Source: an uncultured Flavonifractor sp.
GTDB taxonomy: Bacteria; Bacillota; Clostridia; Oscillospirales; Oscillospiraceae
Length of the DNA stretch: 64,000 bases
Direction: 5' to 3'
NCBI GenBank assembly: GCA_944385575.1
Contig: CALWXT010000004.1
Span: forward strand, 1-64,000
The notes under the pieces are model-generated. The model saw nothing but the letters and a program-made list of their open reading frames with translations, had not been told where the DNA came from and made no database searches. This document shows positions 26,162 to 34,451 of this stretch, piece by piece; position 1 is the stretch's first letter, and every line of letters starts with the position of its first letter. A program made the translations under genes and the position numbers.

Positions 26162-26177
26162 TGAGAACTGATAAAAT
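26149..26177 (+). promoter_or_regulatory. Promoter of fba
   Basis: TTGAAA (26149-26154) and TAAAAT (26172-26177), spacer 17, followed by the fba leader. An inverted repeat TCAATGA (26158-26164)/TCATTGA (26177-26183) overlaps both promoters and could be an operator. Confidence 0.65.
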
Positions 26178-26208
26178 CATTGAGGATTAAGAAAAGGAGA
26201 TGAGCCTT

Positions 26209-27174
26209 ATGCCACTGGTTACCACTAAGGAAATGTTTGAGAAGGCCTATAACGGCGGTTATGCCATCGGCGCTTTCAACGTCAATAATATGGAGATCGT
26301 GCAGGGCATCACCGAAGCGGCCAAAGAGGTCAATGCGCCTCTGATCCTTCAGGTGTCCAAGGGCGCCCGCGCCTATGCCAACCACACCTATCTGGTGAAG
26401 CTGGTAGAGGCCGCTATCATCGAGACCGGCCTGCCTATCTGTCTGCATCTGGATCACGGCGACAGTTTTGAGACCTGCAAGAGCTGCATCGACGGCGGCT
26501 TTACTTCCGTTATGATCGACGCCAGCTCCAAGCCCTTTGCCGAGAATATTGAGATCACCAAGAAGGTCGTGGAGTATGCCCATGACCACGGCGTTGTAGT
26601 TGAGGCTGAGCTGGGCGCTCTGGCCGGCGTGGAGGACGAAGTGAATGTGTCCGCCGCCGACTCTCACTACACCCGTCCCGAGGAAGTGGAGGAGTTCGTT
26701 ACCAAGACCGGATGCGACTCCCTGGCCATTGCTATCGGCACCAGCCACGGCGCCTACAAGTTCACCGCCGCTCAGTGCACCCGCAATGAGAAGGGTGAGC
26801 TGGTTCCCCCTCCGCTGCGCTTTGACATCCTGGACGAGGTCGTTAAGCGTCTGCCCGGCTTCCCCATTGTGCTCCACGGTTCTTCCTCTGTGCCTCAGGA
26901 GTTCGTAAAGATGGTCAACGAGAACGGCGGCAAGATGCCCGACGCTGTTGGTATTCCTGAGGAGCAGCTCCGTCAGGCTGCCCGCGGCGCTGTGTGCAAG
27001 ATCAACATTGACTCCGACCTGCGCTTGGCTATGACCGGTACCATCCGCAAGTTCTTCAATGATCATCCCGACAAGTTTGACCCCCGTGAGTACCTGAAGC
27101 CCGCCCGCGCCGCCATCAAGGAACTGGTGAAGCATAAGCTGGTTTACGTGCTGGGCTGCGACGGCAAGGCATAA
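26209..27174 (+). CDS. fba: Class II fructose-1,6-bisphosphate aldolase
   Basis: Zinc-dependent aldolase that splits fructose 1,6-bisphosphate. 321 residues with CLHLDHGD (zinc His and catalytic Asp), AELGALAGVED, TSHGAYK, VLHGSSSVP and NIDSDLR, all class II features. The ATG at 26209 is preferred because AAAAGGAG ends 10 bases upstream; the ATG at 26200 would be too close. Together with the divergent pfp it covers two consecutive glycolytic steps. Confidence 0.96.
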   Translation: MPLVTTKEMFEKAYNGGYAIGAFNVNNMEIVQGITEAAKEVNAPLILQVSKGARAYANHTYLVKLVEAAIIETGLPICLHLDHGDSFETCKSCIDGGFTSVMIDASSKPFAENIEITKKVVEYAHDHGVVVEAELGALAGVEDEVNVSAADSHYTRPEEVEEFVTKTGCDSLAIAIGTSHGAYKFTAAQCTRNEKGELVPPPLRFDILDEVVKRLPGFPIVLHGSSSVPQEFVKMVNENGGKMPDAVGIPEEQLRQAARGAVCKINIDSDLRLAMTGTIRKFFNDHPDKFDPREYLKPARAAIKELVKHKLVYVLGCDGKA

Positions 27175-27193
27175 TCGTTTCCAATCAAGTAAA

Positions 27194-27227
27194 ATAAAAA
27201 GGAGAGGGGAGACCCTCTCCTTTTTAT
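27194..27227 (+). terminator. Intrinsic terminator of fba
   Basis: Stem ATAAAAAGGAGAGGG / CCCTCTCCTTTTTAT with a GAGA loop and flanking A/T tracts, 20 bases after the fba stop. Confidence 0.92.
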
Positions 27228-27284
27228 TTGCCTGTTCTTTCCCCCGATCTTCCGCATAGAATAGTGGGAAGGGAGGAAGACGGT

Positions 27285-27809
27285 ATGTTGGAACGCATCG
27301 CCTATCACCGCCGGGCAGCGGTGGCCTATGCGCACCGATGGGCTTTTCAGCGCAATCCCAAATACTACGATTATGAAGAGATTGGCGGGGACTGCACGAA
27401 TTTTGCCTCTCAATGTCTGTACGCAGGTGCGGGAGTTATGGATTTTACGCCGGACTTCGGCTGGTATTACTTAAATGCCAATGACAAGGCACCGGCCTGG
27501 ACGGGGGTGGAGTATTTCTACCGCTATTTGACCCGCCAGGAACCAACGCCGGGCCCGTCAGCGGAGCTTGTCCGTCTGTCACAGCTTTTTCCCGGAGATT
27601 TTGTCCAGCTCAGTGCTCGGGGCGATATTTTTACCCATACTGCGATTGTCGTGCAGATCCTGGCTCAGCCGTCCTTACGAGGCATTTTGGTTGCCTCTCA
27701 CTCATATGATGCAGATTACCGCCCGCTCAGTTCTTATGCATTTCAGAAAGCACGCTTTCTGCATATCAACGGGGTATGGCGAGAAACAAACGTTAGTCTG
27801 TTTTCTTAG
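27285..27809 (+). CDS. Putative amidase-domain (NlpC/P60-like) protein
   Basis: 174-residue protein of the putative amidase (Amidase_6) family, with the cysteine-peptidase-like fold: catalytic Cys in GGDCTNFASQCL (about residue 38) and His in FTHTAIVVQI. Firmicutes members are often linked to sporulation or wall processing. No signal peptide is seen, so it acts inside the cell or mother cell. GGGAGG precedes the ATG at 27285. Its 3' end overlaps that of the convergent recombinase gene by 17 bases. Confidence 0.8.
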   Translation: MLERIAYHRRAAVAYAHRWAFQRNPKYYDYEEIGGDCTNFASQCLYAGAGVMDFTPDFGWYYLNANDKAPAWTGVEYFYRYLTRQEPTPGPSAELVRLSQLFPGDFVQLSARGDIFTHTAIVVQILAQPSLRGILVASHSYDADYRPLSSYAFQKARFLHINGVWRETNVSLFS

Positions 27810-28800
27810 CCTTTACCCGTCCCAGAGGGTTTGCCCGGGCTGCTGCACGCAGATTTTCATTGTCTACATGCGTATAAATCTGTGTCGTATTCAAATGCTC
27901 GTGACCCAATACCTCCTGGAGCGTGCGCACATCCACGCCATTTTGGAGCATCAGAGTGGCCGCAGTGTGCCTAAGCTTATGGCTGGAGTACAGGGAGGCA
28001 TCCAAACCGGCCTTTTTCAGGCGCTGTTTGACCATATAATGGACGGCATCAGTGGTCATTCTGGTATGTTTCCGGGTCAGAAAAAGAGCGTTTTTGTCGG
28101 CCGCCGCGCTGTGGCTGCGCTCAGAAAGCCAGTCGTCGATGGCTGCTTTGCATGCGTCATTCAGAAAGATCATGCGCTCTTTGTTGCCTTTACCCAAAAC
28201 GCGCAGCTGCTCGTCCCGAATATCGCTTAAGTTAAGCGAGACTAACTCTGAAATTCGCAGCCCACAATTCAAAAAAAGGGTCAAAATACAGTAATCTCTG
28301 GCCCGATTTGGCTCATCTACCGATTCCAGCAGGTGGATGCTCTCGTCCAGGTCCAGATAACGGGGCAGCGCTTTTTTCAGCCTGGGCGCGTCCAGATCCT
28401 GCATGGGATTTTCTGAGATCAGCTTAGCCTTATTGGTCAGATATTTATAGAAAGAGCGAATGGCTGCGATTTTGCGGGCCCTCGCAGAAGCCTCCAGGCC
28501 ATAGCCGGTCATAGGACTGTTGGCGTGCTTGGCACGATCCCGGCTGAGATAGTTCATGTAGGCATAAACGTCGCTGAGGGTCACAGAGCGTACGAATGCC
28601 AGGTCTACGTCATCAATCAGGATATCATCCAGGGCCGCGTCACGGGGTGCACGGCCTTTTTCTATTTTTAAAAACCGGAAGAAATTGCGCAGATCCAAAT
28701 AATATTCATCAACGGTCTTGCGGGAGTGACCCTGAATCGTCTCGTGGTAGACCAGAAAGTCCCGCAGGACGGCTGGAGCGTCATTTCGGTAGTCTGACAC
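27793..28800 (-). CDS. Tyrosine recombinase of the XerC/XerD type
   Basis: 335-residue recombinase. N-terminal SAM-like core-binding domain (about 8-130) and C-terminal catalytic domain with the full set: Arg in CGLRISEL, Lys in GKGNKER, HKLRH (His and Arg), and LGHEHLNTTQIYTHV (His and Tyr nucleophile). Chromosome-dimer resolution is the usual role of such stand-alone genes. The GTG at 28800 follows GGGAGG. An 11-6-11 palindrome lies 18 bases upstream of the start. No mobile-element genes are adjacent, which favours a housekeeping Xer protein over an integrase. Confidence 0.9.
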   Translation of the reverse strand: MSDYRNDAPAVLRDFLVYHETIQGHSRKTVDEYYLDLRNFFRFLKIEKGRAPRDAALDDILIDDVDLAFVRSVTLSDVYAYMNYLSRDRAKHANSPMTGYGLEASARARKIAAIRSFYKYLTNKAKLISENPMQDLDAPRLKKALPRYLDLDESIHLLESVDEPNRARDYCILTLFLNCGLRISELVSLNLSDIRDEQLRVLGKGNKERMIFLNDACKAAIDDWLSERSHSAAADKNALFLTRKHTRMTTDAVHYMVKQRLKKAGLDASLYSSHKLRHTAATLMLQNGVDVRTLQEVLGHEHLNTTQIYTHVDNENLRAAARANPLGRVKAKKTD

Positions 28801-28817
28801 GGTTTTCGCCTCCCTTC

Positions 28818-28847
28818 AACTCAACAAAATTTTTATTTTGTTGAGTT
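28818..28847. repeat. Palindrome with 11-6-11 dif-like layout upstream of the Xer recombinase
   Basis: Perfect 13-base inverted arms (28818-28830, 28835-28847) around TTTT. Read as 11-base arms and 6-base centre it has the layout of a dif site; the right arm TTTTGTTGAGT shares 8 of 11 bases with the XerD arm TTATGTTAAAT of the E. coli site. It is very AT-rich within GC-rich surroundings. Alternatives: an operator for the recombinase gene or part of its promoter. Confidence 0.45.
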
Positions 28848-28901
28848 CGTTCTCCAAATTCATAGCCGCCCCCTCTCGGGGTCGGCCCGGTAAATTTGAG
28901 C

Positions 28902-28936
28902 CCACGGGCCTTGCCGGTCTCCGGTAAGGCCCGTGG
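28902..28936 (-). terminator. Hairpin terminator of pfkA
   Basis: 16-base arms CCACGGGCCTTGCCGG/CCGGTAAGGCCCGTGG around TCT, 9 bases after the pfkA stop. The U tract on the minus strand is poor, so efficiency is uncertain. Confidence 0.7.
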
Positions 28937-28944
28937 AACTATTT

Positions 28945-29928
28945 TTATTGTACGCCAGTCAAAGCACGCATGACCGTATAGGTCTGCTGGTCCAGACCCT
29001 TGTGCATCTGGAGTGCTTCCGTAATATCGTAGTCCACATAGGACTCGCCGTCCATGGCCACCACACGGCAGCTCTTGCCCTCGGCCAGCAGCCGGACAGC
29101 CTCGTAGCCCATATATGTAGCGGCGATCCGGTCACGCACCGTCGGCGCGCCGCCGCGCTGCACGTGGCCCAAAATTGTGACGCGGGTATCCAGAGCCGTA
29201 GCATCTTTGATCTGCTTGGCTACCTCATAAGCGCCACCTTCTACGCCCTCAGCCACAATGATCATAAAATGAGTGCGGCCAGCCAGACGTGCTCTGCGGA
29301 TGGGCTCCATCAAGTCTTCCTCATAATTGACCTTCTGCTCCGGCACCAATACTGCCGTGGCGCCGCAGGCCACGCCTACGTTCAGCGCCACATGGCCGGC
29401 GTGACGCCCCATTACCTCTACTACGGAGCAGCGCTCGTGGGACTGCATAGTGTCCCGCAGCTTGTCAATAGACTCCAGCGCGGTATTGCATGCGGTATCG
29501 TAGCCAATGGTGTAGGTCGAGCAGGCAATGTCGTTATCAATGGTGCCGGGAATGCCGATCACGCTCAGGCCCTGCTGAGCCAGAGTCAGCAGGCCGCGGA
29601 ACGTGCCGTCTCCGCCAATGCCGACCAGGGCGTCCAGGCCCAGCAGCTTACAGGTAGCGACTGCCCGCTCCCGGCCAAGCTGGGACTTGAAGTCCTCACT
29701 ACGGGCGGAATACAGCATCGTGCCGCCCTTTCTGGACAGACCGCTGACACTTTCAAAGGTCAGAGGCACAAAATCACCATTGATCAGGCCGTGATAGCCG
29801 CGGCGGATTCCGATGCACTCGATTCCCATGTGCAGAGAGGTACGAACAACGGAACGGATGGCGGCATTCATGCCGGGGGCATCTCCCCCGCTGGTAAATA
29901 CACCGATACGGCGAACAGCTTTTTCCAT
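28945..29928 (-). CDS. pfkA: ATP-dependent 6-phosphofructokinase PfkA
   Basis: Commits fructose 6-phosphate to glycolysis. 327 residues, full length. GGDAPGMNAAIR, GGDGTFRG and PGTIDNDI are the ATP-using versions of the donor motifs, and MGRHAGH, EGVEGGAYE and GHVQRGGAP are typical. This contrasts with the PPi-type paralog at 24833. It lies 16 bases downstream of purB on the same strand and is probably cotranscribed with it. Confidence 0.97.
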   Translation of the reverse strand: MEKAVRRIGVFTSGGDAPGMNAAIRSVVRTSLHMGIECIGIRRGYHGLINGDFVPLTFESVSGLSRKGGTMLYSARSEDFKSQLGRERAVATCKLLGLDALVGIGGDGTFRGLLTLAQQGLSVIGIPGTIDNDIACSTYTIGYDTACNTALESIDKLRDTMQSHERCSVVEVMGRHAGHVALNVGVACGATAVLVPEQKVNYEEDLMEPIRRARLAGRTHFMIIVAEGVEGGAYEVAKQIKDATALDTRVTILGHVQRGGAPTVRDRIAATYMGYEAVRLLAEGKSCRVVAMDGESYVDYDITEALQMHKGLDQQTYTVMRALTGVQ

Positions 29929-29944
29929 GATATACTCTCCTATC

Positions 29945-31381
29945 TTATACCTTCAATTCGGCCTCCTGCTTTTGCAGGGCCTCGGAATAACGCTCCAGAA
30001 CCGGACGCACGTCCATCTCCAAAAAGGCGTCCACCTGCTCAGGACAGCGGCCAATATAGCGGGACGGTGTCATATGGGCAGTCAGCTCCTCGCGGCTCAT
30101 GCCAAACAGAGGATCTTCCGCAATCAGGTCGATCAGGTTGTTTGCCTCTCCCCTGTCCTTTACGTTGGCGCCGGCCTGCTGGGAGAGCACCCGGATGCGT
30201 TCGTGAAGCTGCTGACGGTCTCCCCCCTTCTTTACGGCGTCCATCATGATGTTCTCGCTGGCCATAAAGGGCAGTTCCTCCATCACATGCTTTTCGATTA
30301 CCTTTTCATGGACCACCAGCCCATTTGCCACATTGGCATAGATGCTCAGGATGGCGTCCACAGCCAAAAATGCCTCGGGAACAGACAGGCGCTTATTGGC
30401 GGAATCGTCCAGAGTGCGCTCAAACCACTGGGTAGCGGCTGTGACCGCAGGATTGAGGGCATCCGCCATCACATAGCGGGCAAGCGAGCAGATCCGCTCA
30501 CAGCGCATGGGATTGCGCTTATAGGGCATGGCGGAAGACCCGATCTGATGGGCCTCAAAGGGCTCCTCCACTTCTTTCAGATTGCACAGCAGGCGCATAT
30601 CAGTGGCGAACTTGCTGGCAGACTGGGCAATTCCGGACAGCGTGGAGAGAACCAGATAATCCGTCTTCCTGGAATAAGTCTGGCCGGACACCGGAACCGT
30701 GGCATCAAAGCCCATCTCCGCCGCGATCTTCTGATCCAGTGCGACACATTTGACATGATCACCGTCAAAAAGTTCCAGGAAGCTGGCCTGGGTTCCGGTA
30801 GTCCCCTTGCAGCCCAGCAGCTTCAGCGTAGAGATCCGGTACTCAACTTCGTGAAGATCCAGCAGCAGATCATTCATCCAGAGGGTGGCCCGCTTCCCTA
30901 CCGTCACCAGCTGAGCCGGCTGGAAATGGGTAAAGCCCAGAGTTGGCAGAGCCTTATAGCGCTCGACAAATTTGGCCAGATGGCCCAGCACACGCACCAG
31001 CTCATCCCGCACCAGGCAGAGGGCTTCCCGCATCAGGATCACGTCGGTATTGTCCCCCACGTAGCAGCTTGTGGCACCCAGATGAATGATGGGCATGGCC
31101 TTGGGACACAGCAGCCCATAGGTGTGGATATGCGCCATCACATCATGGCGCAGCTCCCGCTCGAACTGAGCAGCCTTCTCATAGTCGATGTCCTCAATAT
31201 GTGCTTCCAGCTCCGCCACCTGCTCCTGAGTGACAGGCAGGCCCAGCTCCATCTCCGCCCGGGCCAGGGCCACCCACAGGCGCCGCCAGGTAGAGAACTT
31301 CTTATCAGGCGAAAAAATATACTGCATCTCATTGCTGGCATAGCGGGAGCAAAGTGGTGATTCATACTTATTTCTATTCAT
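29945..31381 (-). CDS. purB: Adenylosuccinate lyase PurB
   Basis: Cleaves adenylosuccinate and SAICAR in purine synthesis. 478 residues with the fumarase/aspartase superfamily signature SSAMPYKRNPMR, HLGATSCYVGDNTD (first catalytic His region) and GKRATLWMNDLL. The ATG at 31381 follows AGAAGGGTG; a seven-residue upstream extension is discarded. Promoter at 31429-31457. Confidence 0.97.
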   Translation of the reverse strand: MNRNKYESPLCSRYASNEMQYIFSPDKKFSTWRRLWVALARAEMELGLPVTQEQVAELEAHIEDIDYEKAAQFERELRHDVMAHIHTYGLLCPKAMPIIHLGATSCYVGDNTDVILMREALCLVRDELVRVLGHLAKFVERYKALPTLGFTHFQPAQLVTVGKRATLWMNDLLLDLHEVEYRISTLKLLGCKGTTGTQASFLELFDGDHVKCVALDQKIAAEMGFDATVPVSGQTYSRKTDYLVLSTLSGIAQSASKFATDMRLLCNLKEVEEPFEAHQIGSSAMPYKRNPMRCERICSLARYVMADALNPAVTAATQWFERTLDDSANKRLSVPEAFLAVDAILSIYANVANGLVVHEKVIEKHVMEELPFMASENIMMDAVKKGGDRQQLHERIRVLSQQAGANVKDRGEANNLIDLIAEDPLFGMSREELTAHMTPSRYIGRCPEQVDAFLEMDVRPVLERYSEALQKQEAELKV

Positions 31382-31428
31382 GGACACCCTTCTTTTACGC
31401 ATAAAAATGGCAGATCATTGCTGCGGGT

Positions 31429-31457
31429 AGTATATCACAAATGCACTTCGGTCACAA
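31429..31457 (-). promoter_or_regulatory. Promoter of purB-pfkA
   Basis: Minus strand TTGTGA (31452-31457), 17 bases, TATACT (31429-31434); leader of about 40 bases. Confidence 0.65.
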
Positions 31458-31545
31458 GAGTTACTTTTTCTTGCAGGAATGGAAGCAGCCCGCGGCGTCT
31501 GCAAACGGAGCAGCTGCCGCGGGCTGCATTGCACCGCGAAATGGG

Positions 31546-32736
31546 TTATTCCGCCAGGAACTTTTCCAGACGGGTCAGACCCTCCTTGATATTCTCCATA
31601 GAGGTGGCATAGGACCAGCGGACGAAATTAGGCGCACCGAAGCCGGAGCCAGGCACCACAGCCACCAGGCCATATTTCAGCAGCGCATCGGCAAACACAT
31701 CGTCATTGGTAATTTTTACACCGTGGATCGTCTTGCCGATCAGCTGTTCCAGATTCATCATCACGTAGAAAGCACCCTCGGGCTTAATGCAGCTGACACC
31801 GGGAATGGAATTCATCCGCTCCACGATATAGTTGCGCCGCTCCTCAAAAGCCTGGCGCATCGTCTCCACCTGGTCTTGAGGGCTGGTAAGGGCCTCCACA
31901 GCAGCTTTTTGACAAATAGCCACGGGAGAGCCGGTGGAATGGCTGACGTAGTTGGCCATGATTTTGGCAAGGGTATCATTGGCGCAGGCGTAGCCAATAC
32001 GCCAGCCGGTCATGGCGTAGGCCTTGGACACGCCGCTGACCAGCACAGTCAGATCTTTGATTTCAGGGCCCAACTCGGCAAAGCTGGTGGATTTCTTTCC
32101 GTCGTAGGCCAGGCAGGCATAGATCTCGTCAGAGATCACATAGATCTCATGCTTCAGGCATACAGCCGCAATAGCCTCCAGCTCCTCCCTGCTGTACATC
32201 ATGCCGGTAGGATTGGAGGGATTGTTCAGAATCATTGCCTTGGTCTTGGGGGTAATGGCAGCCTCCAGCTTCTCGGCGGAGAGCTTGAAGTGCTCCTCCT
32301 CCGTGGCAGTCACCACTACGGGAACACCGCCTACCATGCGGATCAGCTCAATATAACTTACCCAGTAGGGCGCGGGCAGGATGACCTCATCGCCGGGATT
32401 CACCATGGCACGCAGTGCCAGATACACCAGATGCTTGGCACCGCTGCTCACCACTACCTGGCTGGGCTTATAGTCCAGGCCGTAGTCAGCCTTCATCCGG
32501 TCGCACACCGCCTGGCGCAGCTCTACCGTACCGGCAGAAGGGGTATAGCGGGTCACATTGTGCTCAATGGCCTCAATACCGGCCTGCTTGATATTGTCGG
32601 GGGTGTTGAAATCCGGCTCACCGGCGCCGAAACCGATCACGTCGATGCCGTCAGCCTTCATCTGCTTGAACATGGCGTCAATGGCCATCGTAGTGGACGC
32701 CTGGATAGACTGTGCGATCCTGGACAGCTCTTTCAC
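31546..32736 (-). CDS. Class I/II pyridoxal-phosphate aminotransferase (aspartate aminotransferase type)
   Basis: 396-residue fold-type I aminotransferase. FGAGEPDFNTP, the Asn/Pro pair in NNPSNPTGMMYSREEL, DEIYACLAY, and the PLP lysine in SGVSKAYAMTGWRIGY mark the aspartate/aromatic group. The GTG at 32736 is preferred because GGGAGA lies just upstream; an 18-residue extension starting at 32790 lacks a ribosome site and would begin upstream of the promoter -10. The amino acid handled most (Asp, Ala or aromatic) is not certain. Confidence 0.92.
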   Translation of the reverse strand: MKELSRIAQSIQASTTMAIDAMFKQMKADGIDVIGFGAGEPDFNTPDNIKQAGIEAIEHNVTRYTPSAGTVELRQAVCDRMKADYGLDYKPSQVVVSSGAKHLVYLALRAMVNPGDEVILPAPYWVSYIELIRMVGGVPVVVTATEEEHFKLSAEKLEAAITPKTKAMILNNPSNPTGMMYSREELEAIAAVCLKHEIYVISDEIYACLAYDGKKSTSFAELGPEIKDLTVLVSGVSKAYAMTGWRIGYACANDTLAKIMANYVSHSTGSPVAICQKAAVEALTSPQDQVETMRQAFEERRNYIVERMNSIPGVSCIKPEGAFYVMMNLEQLIGKTIHGVKITNDDVFADALLKYGLVAVVPGSGFGAPNFVRWSYATSMENIKEGLTRLEKFLAE

Positions 32737-32769
32737 TGGAATCTCTCCCTTGTTTAAAGTTCTTGACAT

Positions 32770-32798
32770 ATTATATGCTTTGACTTGCAAAAAAGCAA
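32770..32798 (-). promoter_or_regulatory. Promoter of the aminotransferase gene
   Basis: Minus strand TTGCTT (32793-32798), 17 bases, TATAAT (32770-32775). The repeat ACTTGC/GCAAGT surrounds the -35 region and could be a regulatory site. Confidence 0.55.
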
Positions 32799-32894
32799 GT
32801 GTTTCTTTTGCAAGCCCCGTAGTTTTTGAATGAAAAAGAAATCATCAATGCAAAACGGGGCGCCCACCGCGCTGGCGGACACCCCGAATGACAT

Positions 32895-33476
32895 TTATGC
32901 GTGACTTCTTGCAGAGACCACCCGGACGATGACGGTGCTCAGTACCAGATTGACGGCCAGCTCCACCAGGAAGTTGATACCGGTAAGGCCGAAAAGGATA
33001 TAGTAAAACACCTCGGTGCCTCCCGCCCATGCCACCAGGATGTCGTGGAACAGCAGGGCCAGACACAGACAAAACAGTCCGGTATTGACCACCGGGCTGA
33101 CGATGCCGGCAGCAATGGAACCCAGGAGGGGCGTTGCAGACAGAGCACGATACACCGCGCCGGCGCACAGACCGGACAGCGCTCCCTTGGCCAGGCAGAT
33201 TACCGCAGTGAGAAAGGGATTGGCATTCCAAAGAACACTTCCGCCGGCATCCCATCCCATGATACAGGCCAGCAGCACAACTACGCCGAATACACCGCCC
33301 AGATAAGCCCCGGATTTGGGGCCGTACAGAGCGGCACCGATGATAATGGGTGCCAGAGCCAGGGTGATGGGAAAGGGACCGAACTTGATGAAGGTGGCGA
33401 CTACCTGCAGGACTACGATAATGGCCGTCAATAAGGCCAGGCCTGTCAGGCGTCTGGTTTTCTCGCTTGCTCTCAT
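32895..33476 (-). CDS. ECF transporter S component, probably for pantothenate
   Basis: 193-residue integral membrane substrate-binding subunit of an energy-coupling-factor vitamin transporter, with about six hydrophobic helices and the N-terminal positively charged start followed by LTGLALLTAII. GPFPITLALAPIIIGAALYGPKSG and LGGVFG are typical of S components. It is directly downstream of coaX (pantothenate kinase), which suggests pantothenate as the substrate; this is context-based. The shared A/A'/T module is not in the window. AGGAGG precedes the ATG. Confidence 0.85.
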   Translation of the reverse strand: MRASEKTRRLTGLALLTAIIVVLQVVATFIKFGPFPITLALAPIIIGAALYGPKSGAYLGGVFGVVVLLACIMGWDAGGSVLWNANPFLTAVICLAKGALSGLCAGAVYRALSATPLLGSIAAGIVSPVVNTGLFCLCLALLFHDILVAWAGGTEVFYYILFGLTGINFLVELAVNLVLSTVIVRVVSARSHA

Positions 33477-33491
33477 ATGAACTTACCTCCT

Positions 33492-33520
33492 GCTGCCGCT
33501 CCTCCTTGGGAGGATGCAGC
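33492..33520 (-). promoter_or_regulatory. Hairpin in the coaX-ECF transporter gap
   Basis: GCTGC/GCAGC outer arms and TCCTCC/GGAGGA inner arms form a stem-loop in the leader just upstream of the transporter ribosome site. The inner arm CCTCC could also pair with the real Shine-Dalgarno AGGAGG (33487-33492) and thus tune translation. Inference from complementarity only. Confidence 0.35.
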
Positions 33521-33562
33521 GCATCTTTATTTACTCACGGCAATCTGCCGTTGAGCACTGGT

Positions 33563-34351
33563 TCAAATCCGTCTGGGTTTTCGGGTGTTCTTCTGATACA
33601 ACAGATAGAGCCCCTTCATTACCAGATCGGCGTCATATTGGATCTCATGCCTGCAATAGCACAAAATCCTGGGGGCATTTCCTCCGGTGGCCACCACCGT
33701 CAGTTTTTGGCCGATACGCTCCTCGATACGGTCCAGCATGCCGTCCACCATACTGGCATGGCCAAACAGAACGCCAGAGCGCATGGCTTCCTCAGTGGTA
33801 CGGCCCAGCAGCTCCACCTGTGCATGGCTCTCAAGGGAAATAGGCGGAAGGGCGGCGGCCCGCTCGGACATGGCCTCCAGTGCCAAAGTCAGCCCGGGCA
33901 TGATGATACAGCCCTCATACACACTGCCCCGGATCAGGGACAGCGAAGTGGCTGTTCCCATATCAATGGCTGCGATAGGGCTCTCATAGCCCGCAATAGC
34001 CGCTACGGAATAGGCGACGATATCACTGCCCAGCTGATCGTGGATCTCCGCCTTGATATTGAGCCCGGTTTTGATGCCGGGGCCCACCACAAGCGGCTGT
34101 TTTCCTGTCAAACGTTTGATTGTGTCGGCAAAAATAGCGGTGAGGGGTGGCACCACACTGGACAGGATGGCCCCGGTTACATCCCGGATCTCTGCTCCGT
34201 ACAGGCGAAAAACACCCAGCAGATCAATGGCGCACTGATCCCTGGTTTTGTTCCGCGAAGTTTCCAGTGTAGAGCGGAAAATCAGATTACCCGCCGGATC
34301 GAAAAGACCTGCTGTTGTGTTGGAATTGCCGATATCCAGTGCAAGGATCAT
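33563..34351 (-). CDS. coaX: Type III pantothenate kinase CoaX
   Basis: First step of CoA synthesis: phosphorylation of pantothenate. 262 residues with the ASKHA phosphate loop DIGNSNT (residues 5-11), the pantothenate site GTATSLS (DMGTATS) and ATGGNA. Type III enzymes are not inhibited by CoA. It forms an operon with the ECF S component downstream. Confidence 0.95.
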   Translation of the reverse strand: MILALDIGNSNTTAGLFDPAGNLIFRSTLETSRNKTRDQCAIDLLGVFRLYGAEIRDVTGAILSSVVPPLTAIFADTIKRLTGKQPLVVGPGIKTGLNIKAEIHDQLGSDIVAYSVAAIAGYESPIAAIDMGTATSLSLIRGSVYEGCIIMPGLTLALEAMSERAAALPPISLESHAQVELLGRTTEEAMRSGVLFGHASMVDGMLDRIEERIGQKLTVVATGGNAPRILCYCRHEIQYDADLVMKGLYLLYQKNTRKPRRI

Positions 34352-34416
34352 GGTTCCGCTCCCCTTTCCTGCTGTTATCCTCCGGTATTGTATCAGCTAT
34401 TTCCCCCACCGTCAAG

Positions 34417-34446
34417 CAGCGGGGCGACCCTCAGGCCGCCCCGCTG
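34417..34446 (-). terminator. Hairpin after leuB
   Basis: Ten-base arms CAGCGGGGCG/CGCCCCGCTG just downstream of leuB. No clear U tract follows on the minus strand, so it may be a weak terminator. Confidence 0.5.
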
Positions 34447-34451
34447 GGAAT

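Noticed and set aside
28933..30249. 438-codon plus-strand frame opposite pfkA and the purB end
   Set aside because: Antisense to recognised enzymes and without signals of its own.
31485..31527. GC-rich hairpin downstream of the aminotransferase gene as an intrinsic terminator
   Set aside because: Twelve-base arms pair well, but no U tract follows on the minus strand, so I did not list it as a terminator.
33560..33580. GGTTCAAATCC resembling a tRNA T-loop
   Set aside because: No matching 5-bp stem or acceptor arm; it is the reverse complement of the coaX 3' end.
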